Origin: Hymenolepis diminuta
Lineage: Eukaryota; Platyhelminthes; Cestoda; Cyclophyllidea; Hymenolepididae
DNA: 64,000 bases
Reading direction: 5' to 3'
Assembly (NCBI GenBank): GCA_900708905.1
Contig: CAADRB010000032.1
Span: 1,096,545 to 1,160,544, forward strand
Below the pieces are notes generated by a model. That model did not search any database, was not told the DNA's origin, and worked only from the letters and a program-made list of their open reading frames with translations. Below, one piece after another: positions 1-11,060 of this stretch (position 1 is the stretch's first letter; each line of letters starts with the position of its first letter). The position numbers were made by a program, and so were the translations under genes.

Positions 1-229
1 TCAAACAATTAGAATAACAGATATATTATGAAATCTAGACTTATGAATTATTAGCTACGTTTATATCTAATGGGGAAAATTTTTGGAATGGTAGAAATTA
101 AGTAAAGATTGAGTTAATTACGAAATCTAAAAAAATCAAATCGGCGTGCTGGTATTAAAGGATTAAAATACATGTCCGAATTTCAATAAATTTTCGAAAT
201 TTTCTGTGATTTTAATGAAGTCATTTAAT

Positions 230-357
230 CAACGCGCACGCGTACTTGAGCATAGAGTAGCTAACCAATAGACAGCCTTAAAAGGCCTTGAATGTGGTTG
301 GTCAATTTTTGGCAACTAATACGGAAATTTCGCTAGTTTTAGTTCTTTAACTCAGGG
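230..357 (+). promoter_or_regulatory. Promoter and 5' leader of GPD1
   Basis: This short stretch lies immediately upstream of the GPD1 start codon. It has a CCAAT motif at 265-269 (ctaaccaatag) and an inverted CCAAT-like element near 295-300. It also has a CpG-containing patch near 231-244, which is unusual against the AT-rich surroundings. I see no clear TATA box. The transcription start cannot be placed from sequence alone; a start between about 280 and 350 would fit. Calling it a promoter is inference from position and motifs. Confidence 0.45.
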
Positions 358-465
358 ATGGTGAGGCCTAGACGCGTTTCTATTATCGGTTCTGGAAATT
401 GGGGCTCTACAATCGCTAAAATCATCGGTTTAAATGTTTTGCATTTGCAAAATTTTGAAGATGAG
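358..465 (+). CDS. GPD1: Glycerol-3-phosphate dehydrogenase [NAD+], cytosolic, exon 1 (residues 1-36)
   Basis: First coding exon of the cytosolic enzyme that interconverts dihydroxyacetone phosphate plus NADH with sn-glycerol-3-phosphate plus NAD+, linking glycolysis to glycerolipid synthesis and cytosolic redox balance. It begins MVRPRRVSIIGSGNWGSTIA and holds the Rossmann-fold dinucleotide motif GxGxxG as GSGNWG (residues 11-16), typical of this family. The ATG at 358 puts this motif at the usual distance from the N terminus (about one residue beyond human GPD1). The exon ends in phase 0 at gatgag before a gtttga donor. Joining the five exons gives 361 residues against 349 in human GPD1, with an unbroken match along the family. 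A spliced-leader or non-coding upstream exon cannot be excluded. Confidence 0.93.
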
Positions 466-502
466 GTTTGAGTTTTTTAAATTAAAATTTTTATTCGTAT
501 AG
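466..502 (+). other. GPD1 intron 1, 37 bp
   Basis: Very short GT-AG intron between gatgag and gttaaaatg. The frame continues perfectly into the family block MWVFEE, so the boundaries are secure. It contains stop codons in the coding frame, so it must be removed. Confidence 0.9.
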
Positions 503-757
503 GTTAAAATGTGGGTTTTCGAAGAAATGGTTAATGGCGAAAAACTCACAAAATTGATTAATACGCAACATGAAAATTTAAAGTACCTTCCTGGTATCAA
601 GCTACCATCGAACGTTTTTGCAACTCCATCCCTTGAGGAATGCACACGTGATGTTGATGTTCTAATCTTTGTTATGCCCCACCAGTTCTTGAAGAAAGTT
701 TGCCTGACCATGAAGCCATTCCTTAAGCCAGGTGTCTACGGGTGTTCTTTAATCAAG
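503..757 (+). CDS. GPD1: Glycerol-3-phosphate dehydrogenase [NAD+], exon 2 (residues 37-121)
   Basis: This exon carries the second half of the NAD-binding domain. It opens [20 protein letters not shown] and contains the family blocks [28 protein letters not shown] and SLIK. The last lysine (residue 121) aligns with the active-site Lys120 of human GPD1. The upstream intron (466-502) is only 37 bp with gt...tatag borders. The downstream donor is aag|gtaaga, close to consensus. Both boundaries are phase 0, and the reading frame agrees with the family on both sides. Confidence 0.95.
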
Positions 758-3700
758 GTAAGAATTCATATATGACAATCTTAAAATTGCAAAATTTAGT
801 CGTTTTTGTTAATTTTCTCTCAGTAGCCGGTCTGTTTTAGTGTTTAATTAACATTATTGTTGAGATTTTATTTGGATTTTTCGTATTCATTTTTTTCTTA
901 GCACTTTATCAATTATGGCTTCCTACTCTTTTAGATTGTGTTCATCTGATTTGCTTCTAAACATTTGTTTGCCCCGGTTTTCAACGTTAATAACATTTGT
1001 CCACATGTACTACAGATTCCTTTAGTTAAGGAGTACAAGTTGGACATATTTCAGAAACACCTCTGGGAGTTAATTATAAATAGTTTTCGTGACCCTGTAT
1101 ACTCTTAGATTTACTTATATGTTTATTGTATACATAGAATAGATGTATACAAAATATGACCTGGCACTAAACCAACATATGACCCCTTTCTCAATCGCCA
1201 AAACCGCAATCAACATTTATAAATGGCCTGGTTGAAATTTTATGTCGTTTCCCGCATTCTGAACGTAGCCGGTAGTGATATTTCGGTGCACATATCTGAT
1301 TGGTTCATATGGCAATATTCCTTTGTATTCTGCGGACATTTTTTATAAAAAGTGCCTTAAGATTTTATTTTGTTGTGAGAAATTGTTAGAATTTTACTAC
1401 AAATTGGCAATGGGTCTGAGGTCATAAGGCTAAAATTGTTTATGGTTCGACGATAGCTGTCACGTTCAAAAATAAATTCAAATGTACACTGTCTTGAGAA
1501 TTTTGTCAGGCGCCTGAAATACATGCATACAGTTTTATTAAGTTGAGGAAACCTTACGCAGATAAAAGTCCGTCATAAACGGCATTCTCTTGATCGATCC
1601 ATACATGACCTCATGTACAGGCTTTCAGAGAATAATGTACACGCTTTTGATTTCTCTCACTTACCTTATTACTTCATCCGGTTAGATGGAAATGAGTCAT
1701 CAGATCTCATTGCATTCATTTAATGAGTTTTTTTGCTTTTTGCTTTGCTTACCCAGGTAAGCTAAATGTTAACAATGCTGAAAATTTCTTATCATCCTTG
1801 CAACTTTCCTCTTGTATCCTTTCTAAAAAATCAGGTAAATTATCAATTTTTAGCAGTTGAAATTTTTATTTCATGTCGATTTTAAACCAAATATTTGAGT
1901 AATCTTGTAAGTAGGGATTCAACTATATTTCAGGTTGATGGCAGAAATTAATTAAAAAGCAATTTCTCGCCACCACGATAACTTACGGAAGAATTTTTTT
2001 GGAAATTCTTTTTCTATTATTAAGACATCTTGTTAACTGTGGAAAATTTGTGTTTAAAGTTTGGGATTCTCGCAAATTAAGCATCAAAAATATTTAATTG
2101 GAAGAAGTCTAACTTGTTTGTCTTTAAAAAAAAATAAATTGATTGCAAAATAGGTTTCTACAATTTCTTTAGCCTCATTACGGAAATATCTTAAGCGGTT
2201 AGCAATGTGATTATCATACTTTAACCGTCATCGGATCTCCCGATTCTATTTATTTCATTTCTAACTCATGTGTTTGTTCATTTGTACTAATCCTTACAGT
2301 TGAATAAGTTACTCTCATGCATAAACTTGTTCTTCCAAAGTTCTCCCGTAGTAATTTAAGTTGGAGAATTAATAACCTGTTACGACACTAAACGTAGGTA
2401 GTTGAAATCTCATTGCTTTTGAAAGAGGGAAACTCAAAATTTAGGGGGAAAATTTTGCAAAATATGGATTGAGAAAAAAAATTTGCTATTATAATCTAAA
2501 CGCCTACTGGACATTAGTAGGCTGCAGCTTTTTGAAGGTGATCGATGACAGATTAGTAGTGGCTATGAGCCACTTAGAGACAAAACAGACTCCGCAGTTT
2601 TGATTCATGCTTGTTTATATTCTGTCAGTTGCCTTAGGTCGTTGGCTTTCTAAATACAAGTATATGTAGCCCTTCGTTGAAGTGGCCGTAAATGAAGTTC
2701 ACTAGACATTCATTCAAATTATGTCTGTCTCATTTAAGAATATTTGAACTATGATTGCATCTAAGCAGGTTTCAAATTCGACCGATATTTGTCATTTGCA
2801 CATCAATCAATCTTCTTTGTCTAATATTGAAAACAATAGTTATATGATTATCATTGGAGTCATAAAGATGTGAAAATTTTAGGCTTTTATCCTATTGTTA
2901 CTGTCCTCCTGCCCAAAAGATTTTAACTGAATGAATTTACCAGTTCTTATTATGAGGTAGTGCTATGTCAAGTTCTTGTCTAGCTTCTTAAAATTGGGAC
3001 TCTTACCCGATCGTCTGCAAAATAAATGAATATGCATGCGTGGTGAGAAGAATTATCACACTTCTAACTAACAACTTTTTCACTCCGCAAGAAATAGCAA
3101 GTTCCAGATGTATATAGATGGAATAGTCGCGGTATCAATCAACCCGTCCATTGTAATGTTTAAATGCTACGATATTTTCATTTGGCGGTTTACGGGTCTT
3201 GAGGTAAAATATCAATTTTTTTATGACCCACTAGCTGAGTTGTGCAGTTTACGCCGACTTGATTGACCCAAGTTGAGTGTCATTCTACTGAGTTAATCGC
3301 ACTGTCATGTTTAACCTTTTGCCAACACTCATCCGCTTTCTGCTCTACATCATCTTACTTTGAAAATAGTGATTTATCGTGCCGTTGAATATTGACACCG
3401 CTTTTGGCCATATTTGTGCTGAGATTCATTGGATTGGCTTATAAATTTTTAGGTCCTCATTTCGCCCCTCTAAATTCCTTTTTATCACTTGACGCATTCA
3501 CAGATGTATTTAATTCGGTTCCTCAAAGTTTCCTAAGCGGATTTTGACTGATTAAAGTAAAGGGGAAATACAGTATAATTTTTCTCTGTGTGAAGCTTTT
3601 AAAACGCCAAATCCCTCATTTGACATATATGACTTAAGGGAGTATGAATGAGTAATATGACGAGTTTTTACCGTTGGGACGCCATGATCCCCACCATAAG

Positions 3701-4685
3701 TCTGGTAATTCGGCAATCTCAAAGCATTCACACATGCGAGAATGATACTAGACCCCTTTAATGTAAAGATTTTAGAAATTTTATCGAAGCTAACACTCAA
3801 AAGCACGTGTCTTTTTTCAAAATCACAGTCGTTTGATGAAATACTTGTCCAGAGTCGTGTCAATACTTTTGAGTTGAAATATAATGAACTGAGTTGAGTT
3901 TTCTTATTTTTTTGCGCTTTCTCTAATTTAGACTCGTTAATCTCTCTTGTCTATCATAAACTGCTATTATTACCATTGAATTTAGATTCGTATATTTATA
4001 AGACCTCAGAAGAGTGTTAGAAGTCCAAACAACGTCGTAAAATGAATTGTTTTTGCCACGATTCTTTGTCTAATTTCTAGTTTGTTGGTCCTTACATCTT
4101 CGGCACAAAGAGGTAACCTCGACCACTTGGACTAAGTTCCGTAGTTCCGGTTCTAAGAGTTTCATCCCATTTATGAGTTTTATTTACCTAACCCGTCTAT
4201 TGCATCTATTCTGCAGGAATGCCACTGCAACATCTTTTTAAGCTAAAAAAACTGTTAGTTAGCATTTTTATCAAAACTGTTTGCCAATTGACCTATCTCT
4301 TTGCCACGTATGGTCAATGTTTATAATCACGTTTGCGTGTTTTAGAGATTAAAGTTGAGGAGGAATTGAAGCGTTAGAAATGAGAACAAAGAAGTCAGGG
4401 AAATCCTACTTCGTCTCATCTTAAGGATCAAAATTTTATCTTGATCAGGCTTACCTCATCTTAACTTCATTTTCAGCTAGCCCTTTAACATACATTTATC
4501 TTTTTTTGTGTTGGGTTAAAGCCCAAAGATCGGTTATTTTAACAGTAATCATCCACATTGGGATAGATAAGAGTTGATAAATCGTGCAGTGGAACTGGTC
4601 CGATGATTGTTTTTTGATGCTTTTATAACTAGTGGCTAAGTAGTAGTTTCTTCATCGTATCTAGTCCTCGCACTTCTTCTTTTAG
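758..4685 (+). other. GPD1 intron 2, no gene seen
   Basis: A 3.9 kb AT-rich intron with a gtaaga donor and a pyrimidine-rich cttcttttag acceptor. The reading frames on both strands are short and compositionally like random AT-rich sequence. The longest (3552-3863, minus, 103 codons) shows no recognisable motif. I see no transposon ends or RNA gene. Confidence 0.8.
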
Positions 4686-4874
4686 GGTTTGAATGAGAAA
4701 CCGGGTGCCGGTGTGTGCCTCCTAACTGATTTGATTCGTGATACCCTCGAAATTCCCTGCGCTGTGATGATGGGGGCTAATCTTGCCAACGAGGTTGCCG
4801 AAGAGAAATTCTGCGAAGCCACAATTGGTTCACTCGATCGCGCAAGAGGTCTGGAGCTAAAGGAACTTTTCGAG
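4686..4874 (+). CDS. GPD1: Glycerol-3-phosphate dehydrogenase [NAD+], exon 3 (residues 122-184)
   Basis: The exon is preceded by a cttcttttag acceptor and followed by a gag|gtacgc donor, both phase 0. It begins GLNEKPGAGVC, continuing the SLIKG block of exon 2, and holds the conserved VMMGANLANEVAEEKFCEAT segment (human GPD1 has a near-identical MGANIASEVADEKFCETT). This covers the end of the N-terminal domain and the start of the linker to the substrate-binding domain. An apparent ATG start at 4689 lies inside the exon and is not an initiation site. Confidence 0.95.
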
Positions 4875-5348
4875 GTACGCCCTTTAAAACGAGGTCATAT
4901 CTATTTATCACATTTAACTTTGTGACTTTACGCAGTTACAGATTTGAAATTCCTTCACTCTGCTGTACAAAAAACAGCCCCAATTTATACGAAATACATG
5001 TATTTACACGAACTGCGGGTACCTGTAAAACCTCTGAATATCAAGATTATTTTTGTTGAAAGTTTTATATGTGGGAATATTCATGTGGGAATATTCTGAA
5101 CTCGATTTTGTACAAGGTCAAATTAGGGTTTGACGCAAACAATGAGAGTAAATTGTCCAGACATCAAGCTTACTCACGGATCAGCATGCTTACAAACAAG
5201 GATGACCTGAATAATTGACTTCTGGTTTTTCTCGCACGCCATTTTGGGTTTGTGCTTGTCTATAGTTCATCTAAAATCTGAACTTAATAACACTTTTTAC
5301 TTACATCATATCAGTAGGTGTGAATTTATCTTTCCATTTATTTTATAG
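4875..5348 (+). other. GPD1 intron 3
   Basis: A 474-bp GT-AG intron. It holds a perfect tandem duplication of a 14-mer (atgtgggaatattc) at 5069-5096. Nothing else stands out. Confidence 0.85.
5069..5096. repeat. Perfect tandem 14-mer x2
   Basis: The unit atgtgggaatattc occurs twice without mismatch or spacer inside GPD1 intron 3. It is a recent small duplication or polymorphic site. Confidence 0.85.
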
Positions 5349-5541
5349 ACCCCATACTTCAGAATCTCCGTTATTTCTGATGAGGTAGGAGCAGAATTAT
5401 GTGGTGCTCTGAAAAACATTGTTGCCGTTGGAGCTGGTTTGAGTGAGGGCTTGGGCTACGGAGAAAATACCAAGGCAGCAGTTATACGTCTGGGATTCAT
5501 GGAAATGAAGCGATTTATCTACGAATTTTTCGGCAAGCGAG
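5349..5541 (+). CDS. GPD1: Glycerol-3-phosphate dehydrogenase [NAD+], exon 4 (residues 185-248 plus one base)
   Basis: This exon opens [20 protein letters not shown] and contains the catalytic LKN block (Lys206, Asn207, aligning with human Lys204 and Asn205), the AVGAG turn and the [12 protein letters not shown] signature. The acceptor is ttttatag and the donor is g|gtatgt. It ends in phase 1: the single g combines with gg of exon 5 to give glycine 249. It starts the C-terminal, largely helical dimerisation and substrate-binding domain. There is no ATG of its own, so it is recognisable only as an exon. Confidence 0.95.
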
Positions 5542-6165
5542 GTATGTAAACGCAAACCCAAAGCTAATTAATCACCTCTGAGTCGGTGTGGAAAAAATTT
5601 TTTTGATCAAAGGTAGTGTTCTCTTCCTTTATGGTTAACTGATTGTGAAAAAACAACCCGTTTGTCTTTTTCGGATAGATAATTTGGTTTTTTGAGGTTG
5701 GTGTTAAACTTATTTGTTCGGTTAGTTGGTTTTTTTTTTCACCTTGGACATCAGAATTTGCCTGGATTGATGTTTCATTTCCATATTAATTTGGATGGGT
5801 AGTTAGTAGGAGATTAATCGTTTCTTTACCCCGGGGAGTAAGTATTCTCGATTCTCATTTTCGCGTTATGTTTGATTGGCGTGAGGGCGGCCTGGAAAAT
5901 TCATTTCCCTTAGGACCAAATACGATCGGTTCTAGGTTTTGGCTCATTTTAGTATCTAGTTGAGTAAAGTTTTGTTAATTTTCTTTGGAAGAAAAGCGCA
6001 TCGTAATGATTTCATTTTTAGTGAAAAATTTATTAGGCCTTGAATTGTTACAAGTTCGAGCAATATACAAAGTGAAGACTTCCCAGATGAAATGATAGAG
6101 GATTGATTAGATGTTGACAGCAAAGTCAGAGTAACAAGGAGTTTTCTTTTCATTTTTGGAATCAG

Positions 6166-6312
6166 GTTGTACAATATTTACTTATTAGATAGTTTACTCC
6201 CCGGAATTCAAATTTCACAGCGCAAATTCTTGTTCACGATCTCCAGTGCTTATTGATCGGTTGTTTAATTATGGTGATCGGTCTTGCCACCAGTTTTTTT
6301 TCCAATACTGGG
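6166..6312 (+). repeat. Dispersed short repeat, copy in GPD1 intron 4
   Basis: Degenerate copy with the blocks ggaattcaaatttcac, gttcacgatctccagtgc, ttattgatcggttgttta and tggtgatcggtcttgcc, followed by a run of eight T. The same ordered blocks recur elsewhere in the window. A fragment near 7685 (gttgtacaatatttccttat) matches the left part of this copy (gttgtacaatatttacttat at about 6167). Confidence 0.6.
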
Positions 6313-7786
6313 AAAATGGAATAATCTTTTTGTGCTAGGTGATTTTATGAAGAAGTGTTTGAGGCAAATGCAGTGCTATTTATTGAGGACCCCTTTTTCG
6401 CGGAAACTCAAACCGCGAAGTTGGGTTATTTAGTATGTTTTAAATGAAATATTTATCTAATCAAGCGTCATTTTTTAATGTTAATTGACAAGGATTTTAT
6501 CCAGAATTAATAAATTTTTTATTGTTGATTTCTCTCTAATACTGCTTTAGTAAGGAATTTATTCTCAAATTATGGATAGGGAATCCCAATCAGAATAGTG
6601 TGTTTTCGGTGCACATGAAGAGAGTTCACAAGCTTCATCCATATTCCACTAGATTTTCGAATGTTGGGTTTCCACACTCATGTCTAGGAATCGAGTCTCG
6701 TTACTAATTTAATTATCAACTAGCCAGACAGCCAATTACATTCTACTCCATAATAATCGAACCATGTTTTCTAACTTAATCTACTATCTGAAAATCGTTA
6801 TCATACTATCACTTTATTAGGTATCTGGCAGCGTTGCAGTAACATCACTGGCTATATACGGTTACATAAGGGATACATCTTCATACGTTCCAAATTGAAA
6901 AACTCACATCCCTATATTTAGTAATATTAATTAAAGCATTTAAACATGCTAAGTTCTAGACGTGTTAAATAGGATGGAATGTTAAGTTTGAATTTCTGAA
7001 ACTCTGATTTCCAGATTATTGTTGAGATACATTAGGCTGCTCACCCTTTATCCTTTTAAAGAGTGCTAATTAAACTCCCTTTCACTTTACCACTCCTCCT
7101 AAAAGTTGTGCTTATCTCTAAACGAAGTAATTAGTCACACTAAGCCTTTCATTACTTCTATTTTTTTGTTCCATTCTATTCATTTCTGTCTTAATTAAAT
7201 CACTTCCCCCTCAGTTAACGGACGAAAGTGAATTCCTACGTCTTTTTTGTTAAAATTAATAAGCACCTTATTTAAGTGAGATTAGCGTCACTTTGCTTTC
7301 TATTAAAACTGTTAAAAAGTGTGAAAGCTCAAGCATAAGGTTACGGTGATAAATCTTATCTTATGGTAATCCTTTTCTGCGGTGGATGATATTCTAATGA
7401 ATGGAATTTTCATATGCATTCGTACATCTGGATGCATAATCTTTCAGCTGTGTTCGTATCGATTTTTTCACGTTCGTTCGCAGATGATTGCGTCTACCTG
7501 TTGAAAACTTATTACGCCTTCCATGTTCTATCATGTTATCACAACATCCACCTCATTTCAAAATATACAATTTTTGACCTCTGGAATGCAGCTGAAATTG
7601 GGCTCAATAAGGGGCAAAGTGGATGGAATCGAAATGATATTTAAAATAGAATCAGTATCAAAAATTTTTGATTCTTGGATTTGGGTTGTACAATATTTCC
7701 TTATTGGGTAACTCACGAGGTAGGGTGATGGGCCTTTTTCTGTTTCAAAAGTCGAAAAGCAGGATGATAAGAGCTTGCATAGACTC

Positions 7787-7802
7787 TAATAATAATAATA
7801 AT
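7787..7802. repeat. AAT microsatellite
   Basis: Five uninterrupted (taa) units plus one base inside intron 4. Simple sequence only. Confidence 0.9.
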
Positions 7803-8165
7803 CAGTTTAGATCAGCTGAGACAATTCGGTGTAATACACTCATGCTCTGGTATTATTTAAAATAAAACATTTGGCGTCATGAGCAATTTTATTTCAAAAT
7901 ACGAAGATAATTATTTCAGGGTTGTAACGGATTTTTTCTTTCTAAAATACTGTAGTAGTCCTTTACAGGGTCACCAATTTGTAGTAGTAGAGTCACCAGT
8001 TTGTAGCGGTAGTTGGCTAACAGTAAATGAAAGAAAAAGAATGGCAAGGATTGCTTTGACCAGGTTGTATTGAACAAAGCTCAGCACAAAGTCTCAAGAG
8101 AGAAATAGGGAATTGGAGAAGGACTGAGCTATGGAAAGAGGCGTTGGACGAGGTAGGGTCCCTTG

Positions 8166-8177
8166 GTGTGTGTGTGT
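8166..8177. repeat. GT microsatellite next to the gap
   Basis: Six uninterrupted GT units about 115 bp upstream of the N gap. Confidence 0.9.
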
Positions 8178-8293
8178 CTGATGGAGGCTATTTATAATCG
8201 ACACTTTGGGTGAGGACACACATAAGGATATAATCGCATGCGTGCTTTAATTGGTCGGGACGATTGTAGGAAAAGGAAGGGCCAGTGCAGACA

Positions 8294-8825
8294 NNNNNNN
8301 NNNNNNNNNNNNNNNNNNNNNNNNNNNNNNNNNNNNNNNNNNNNNNNNNNNNNNNNNNNNNNNNNNNNNNNNNNNNNNNNNNNNNNNNNNNNNNNNNNNN
8401 NNNNNNNNNNNNNNNNNNNNNNNNNNNNNNNNNNNNNNNNNNNNNNNNNNNNNNNNNNNNNNNNNNNNNNNNNNNNNNNNNNNNNNNNNNNNNNNNNNNN
8501 NNNNNNNNNNNNNNNNNNNNNNNNNNNNNNNNNNNNNNNNNNNNNNNNNNNNNNNNNNNNNNNNNNNNNNNNNNNNNNNNNNNNNNNNNNNNNNNNNNNN
8601 NNNNNNNNNNNNNNNNNNNNNNNNNNNNNNNNNNNNNNNNNNNNNNNNNNNNNNNNNNNNNNNNNNNNNNNNNNNNNNNNNNNNNNNNNNNNNNNNNNNN
8701 NNNNNNNNNNNNNNNNNNNNNNNNNNNNNNNNNNNNNNNNNNNNNNNNNNNNNNNNNNNNNNNNNNNNNNNNNNNNNNNNNNNNNNNNNNNNNNNNNNNN
8801 NNNNNNNNNNNNNNNNNNNNNNNNN
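8294..8825. other. Assembly gap (532 N)
   Basis: Run of undetermined bases inside GPD1 intron 4. Open frames that cross it are artefacts of reading N as coding. A perfect 12-base direct repeat, tgaggacacaca, flanks it at 8211-8222 and 8869-8880, which suggests that the unresolved segment is itself repetitive. Confidence 0.98.
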
Positions 8826-10918
8826 CGAGGTATGCTTACCTTTTCCGATCGATGAGAAATAGGCCAGCTGAGGACACACAATGTTTGTCTATGGAGTGCT
8901 TGGGTCAGGAAAGGTTAAAAGTTTACAGACATTACTATAAAGACAAGATAATTAAATTTAGTGATGATTAGAGAGTATGCAAAATAAATATTATGGAGAA
9001 GAAAGATTCATCCTTCAATACCATTAGAAGAAGTAGTCAGTCACTTTTCTGAAATGGAAGTCAAGGAAATATCATCTAGTCAATTTTATTTCTCTCTTAG
9101 TTAGCTTGGGTATATTTCTCAAAATTATTCTTTCTCTGTTTCAATTCTTCTCGTTTGAGCTCCATTAAGCGAGATTAATTTAGCAGACGCGGTAATGGTA
9201 AAGTTTTGCTGAGGAGGGGGAAAAATAAGAAGAGGAAAAGTGATTAATTTTAACCCTCTACTGCTCATCGATACAAAGTTTCCCGCCTAATATATTTTCG
9301 GAGAGGTGTGAGCAAAATGTGTCAAGAAAATTTAGCGTTTTTATCCCATTGGGGGAAAGCGGCTTTGCGACTGCATGTTGATTTTTCCAGTCTGCTACTA
9401 ACAGTTTGCATATTGTTCTTTGAGTTGTTTATTGATTTGCTTCAATTATCTAACACCCACGCTGTCGCTTCCTCTTTCTGTTCTCTATTACTATAATAGT
9501 AATAATATTTCCTATTGTTTCTGTTTGGCTTAGTTGTAACCTTCCACCATTTCTGTTGTTTCTCAACGGAAGCATGTTATTCAAAATTTTTACGGTCAAT
9601 ATTAAATCAAAATCTATGCTATATGTTAGTAATTTATTGTTCTAATTTAGATCCTCTAATCGCATTACTCATGAATATCTTTTCTTAACTAATTAACTGA
9701 CAAATAAGAAGAATGTATATTCTAAACCCATATTAAACACTCACAATGGCGTTCAATATCCACGAAATTTTCTGCACTCTTCTAAGTAAGCGATTATTTT
9801 AATATCTTGATGTCTTCCGACTTGGTAGACGCGAACGCTTTTACCGCTGTTTTACTTCACTTCGATTGTTCAGTTGACGAGCATTTGGTAATGATTTCTT
9901 AATTAGTTGTTTCTGAATATCTCCTTCACATATCATTGGGACTTCTGAGTACATTATTCGTTTTCTGGTTTGGAAAAATCAATCATTTTCCCGTTTTCAA
10001 AATTAGTACACAACAGAATGAAATTTTTTAAAATTATGGCTCACTATTGCGTTAATTATCTCTGAGAAGGGCAGAACATTCCTATTTGCCATTAAGACTT
10101 ATTATTTCTCACTTCACTTCATCTGTCGATTTCGTTATACACTCACAACTCTCACTCATTTCTCTTGCTAGGGATGTAGCGAAATGCGACAGAACGGTAT
10201 CATTCCTCAGTTCTTATATTGTTATTCTTTTATTTTTTTCTCAATGTGGTTTTCATTAGCCTAATATCTTTGCTGCCTCCACATACATTTATCTGGCTGG
10301 AACATCTCATTCTCATACTACAGCTGCCACTCAAATGACGCACGAAGTCTTAACAATTATCCCTCTCTTGACTCGTTTGCTAGTCATGTCTTTCCACCCT
10401 ACATGCATCCCTAGCCAATTTTTATGACAGTAATTTTGGATGGCAATAATAAGCTGCTCTTCTGACCATAGCTTTTGTGTATTTTGTGCGGTTTAAGAAA
10501 TGCGGCAAATATGTTATGGAATTTATGGCTTGGCTTTCGTATGATCATTACTTTTGATGTTATGTAGAAATTATAGATTTATTCTTTAATTTTAATGTTT
10601 GGACTGTGAGTATAAGAAATGTACCGAATGTCCTTAAGGAGGTATGACGTAGAGAGAAAAGCATGCGACTTTTCAAGATTGTCTCTGATGACGCAGAAAT
10701 GTAAAATAATCCAAATGGGGTATTGAAGGGGATCGGGTTAAAAGTCGGCATATTTATCACTCAAGGTAATGCATAAAACGCACAATTTTTAATTATAGGA
10801 CCTCATGAGTATGTGCGAAATGACTGATAGTTCTGTAAGAGATGATTTAGGTTATCGATAAGTACAAATGCTAATAATGTCAGGATGTTAATAATCTAAT
10901 TTTCTTTCAAGTATTCAT

Positions 10919-10951
10919 TTATCCACTCTCTCACGAGGGGAGAGTGGATAA
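10919..10951. repeat. Perfect inverted repeat, 12-bp arms, 9-base loop
   Basis: The left arm ttatccactctc (10919-10930) is the exact reverse complement of gagagtggataa (10940-10951), around a loop tcacgaggg. It lies directly beside a copy of the dispersed repeat (10955 onward). Confidence 0.85.
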
Positions 10952-10954
10952 TAT

Positions 10955-11060
10955 CCGAATTTTCATGATTTGACATTTAGATTTCCTGTTGAGTTCATGT
11001 TTGCGATGTTTTGAGCATGTGGTCAGTTAATATTACTGAAGAGTTAATCAAGTCACTTTA
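10955..11060 (+). repeat. Dispersed short repeat, copy in GPD1 intron 4
   Basis: It carries ttttcatgatttgacat, then tgagttcatgtttgcgatg, then gtcagttaatattactgaag, in the same order and spacing as the other copies. It is more diverged at the right end. Confidence 0.55.

Noticed and set aside
3552..3863. 103-codon minus-strand ORF in GPD1 intron 2
   Set aside because: No motif, no compositional shift and no associated promoter or polyadenylation signal.
4689..4925. Independent 78-codon gene starting at the ATG at 4689
   Set aside because: The first 62 codons are GPD1 exon 3. The rest is read-through past the donor at 4875.
8192..8971. Several long open frames of 200-229 codons on both strands
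   Set aside because: They exist only because the 532-base N gap is translated as open. The real bases on each side are short and show no motif.
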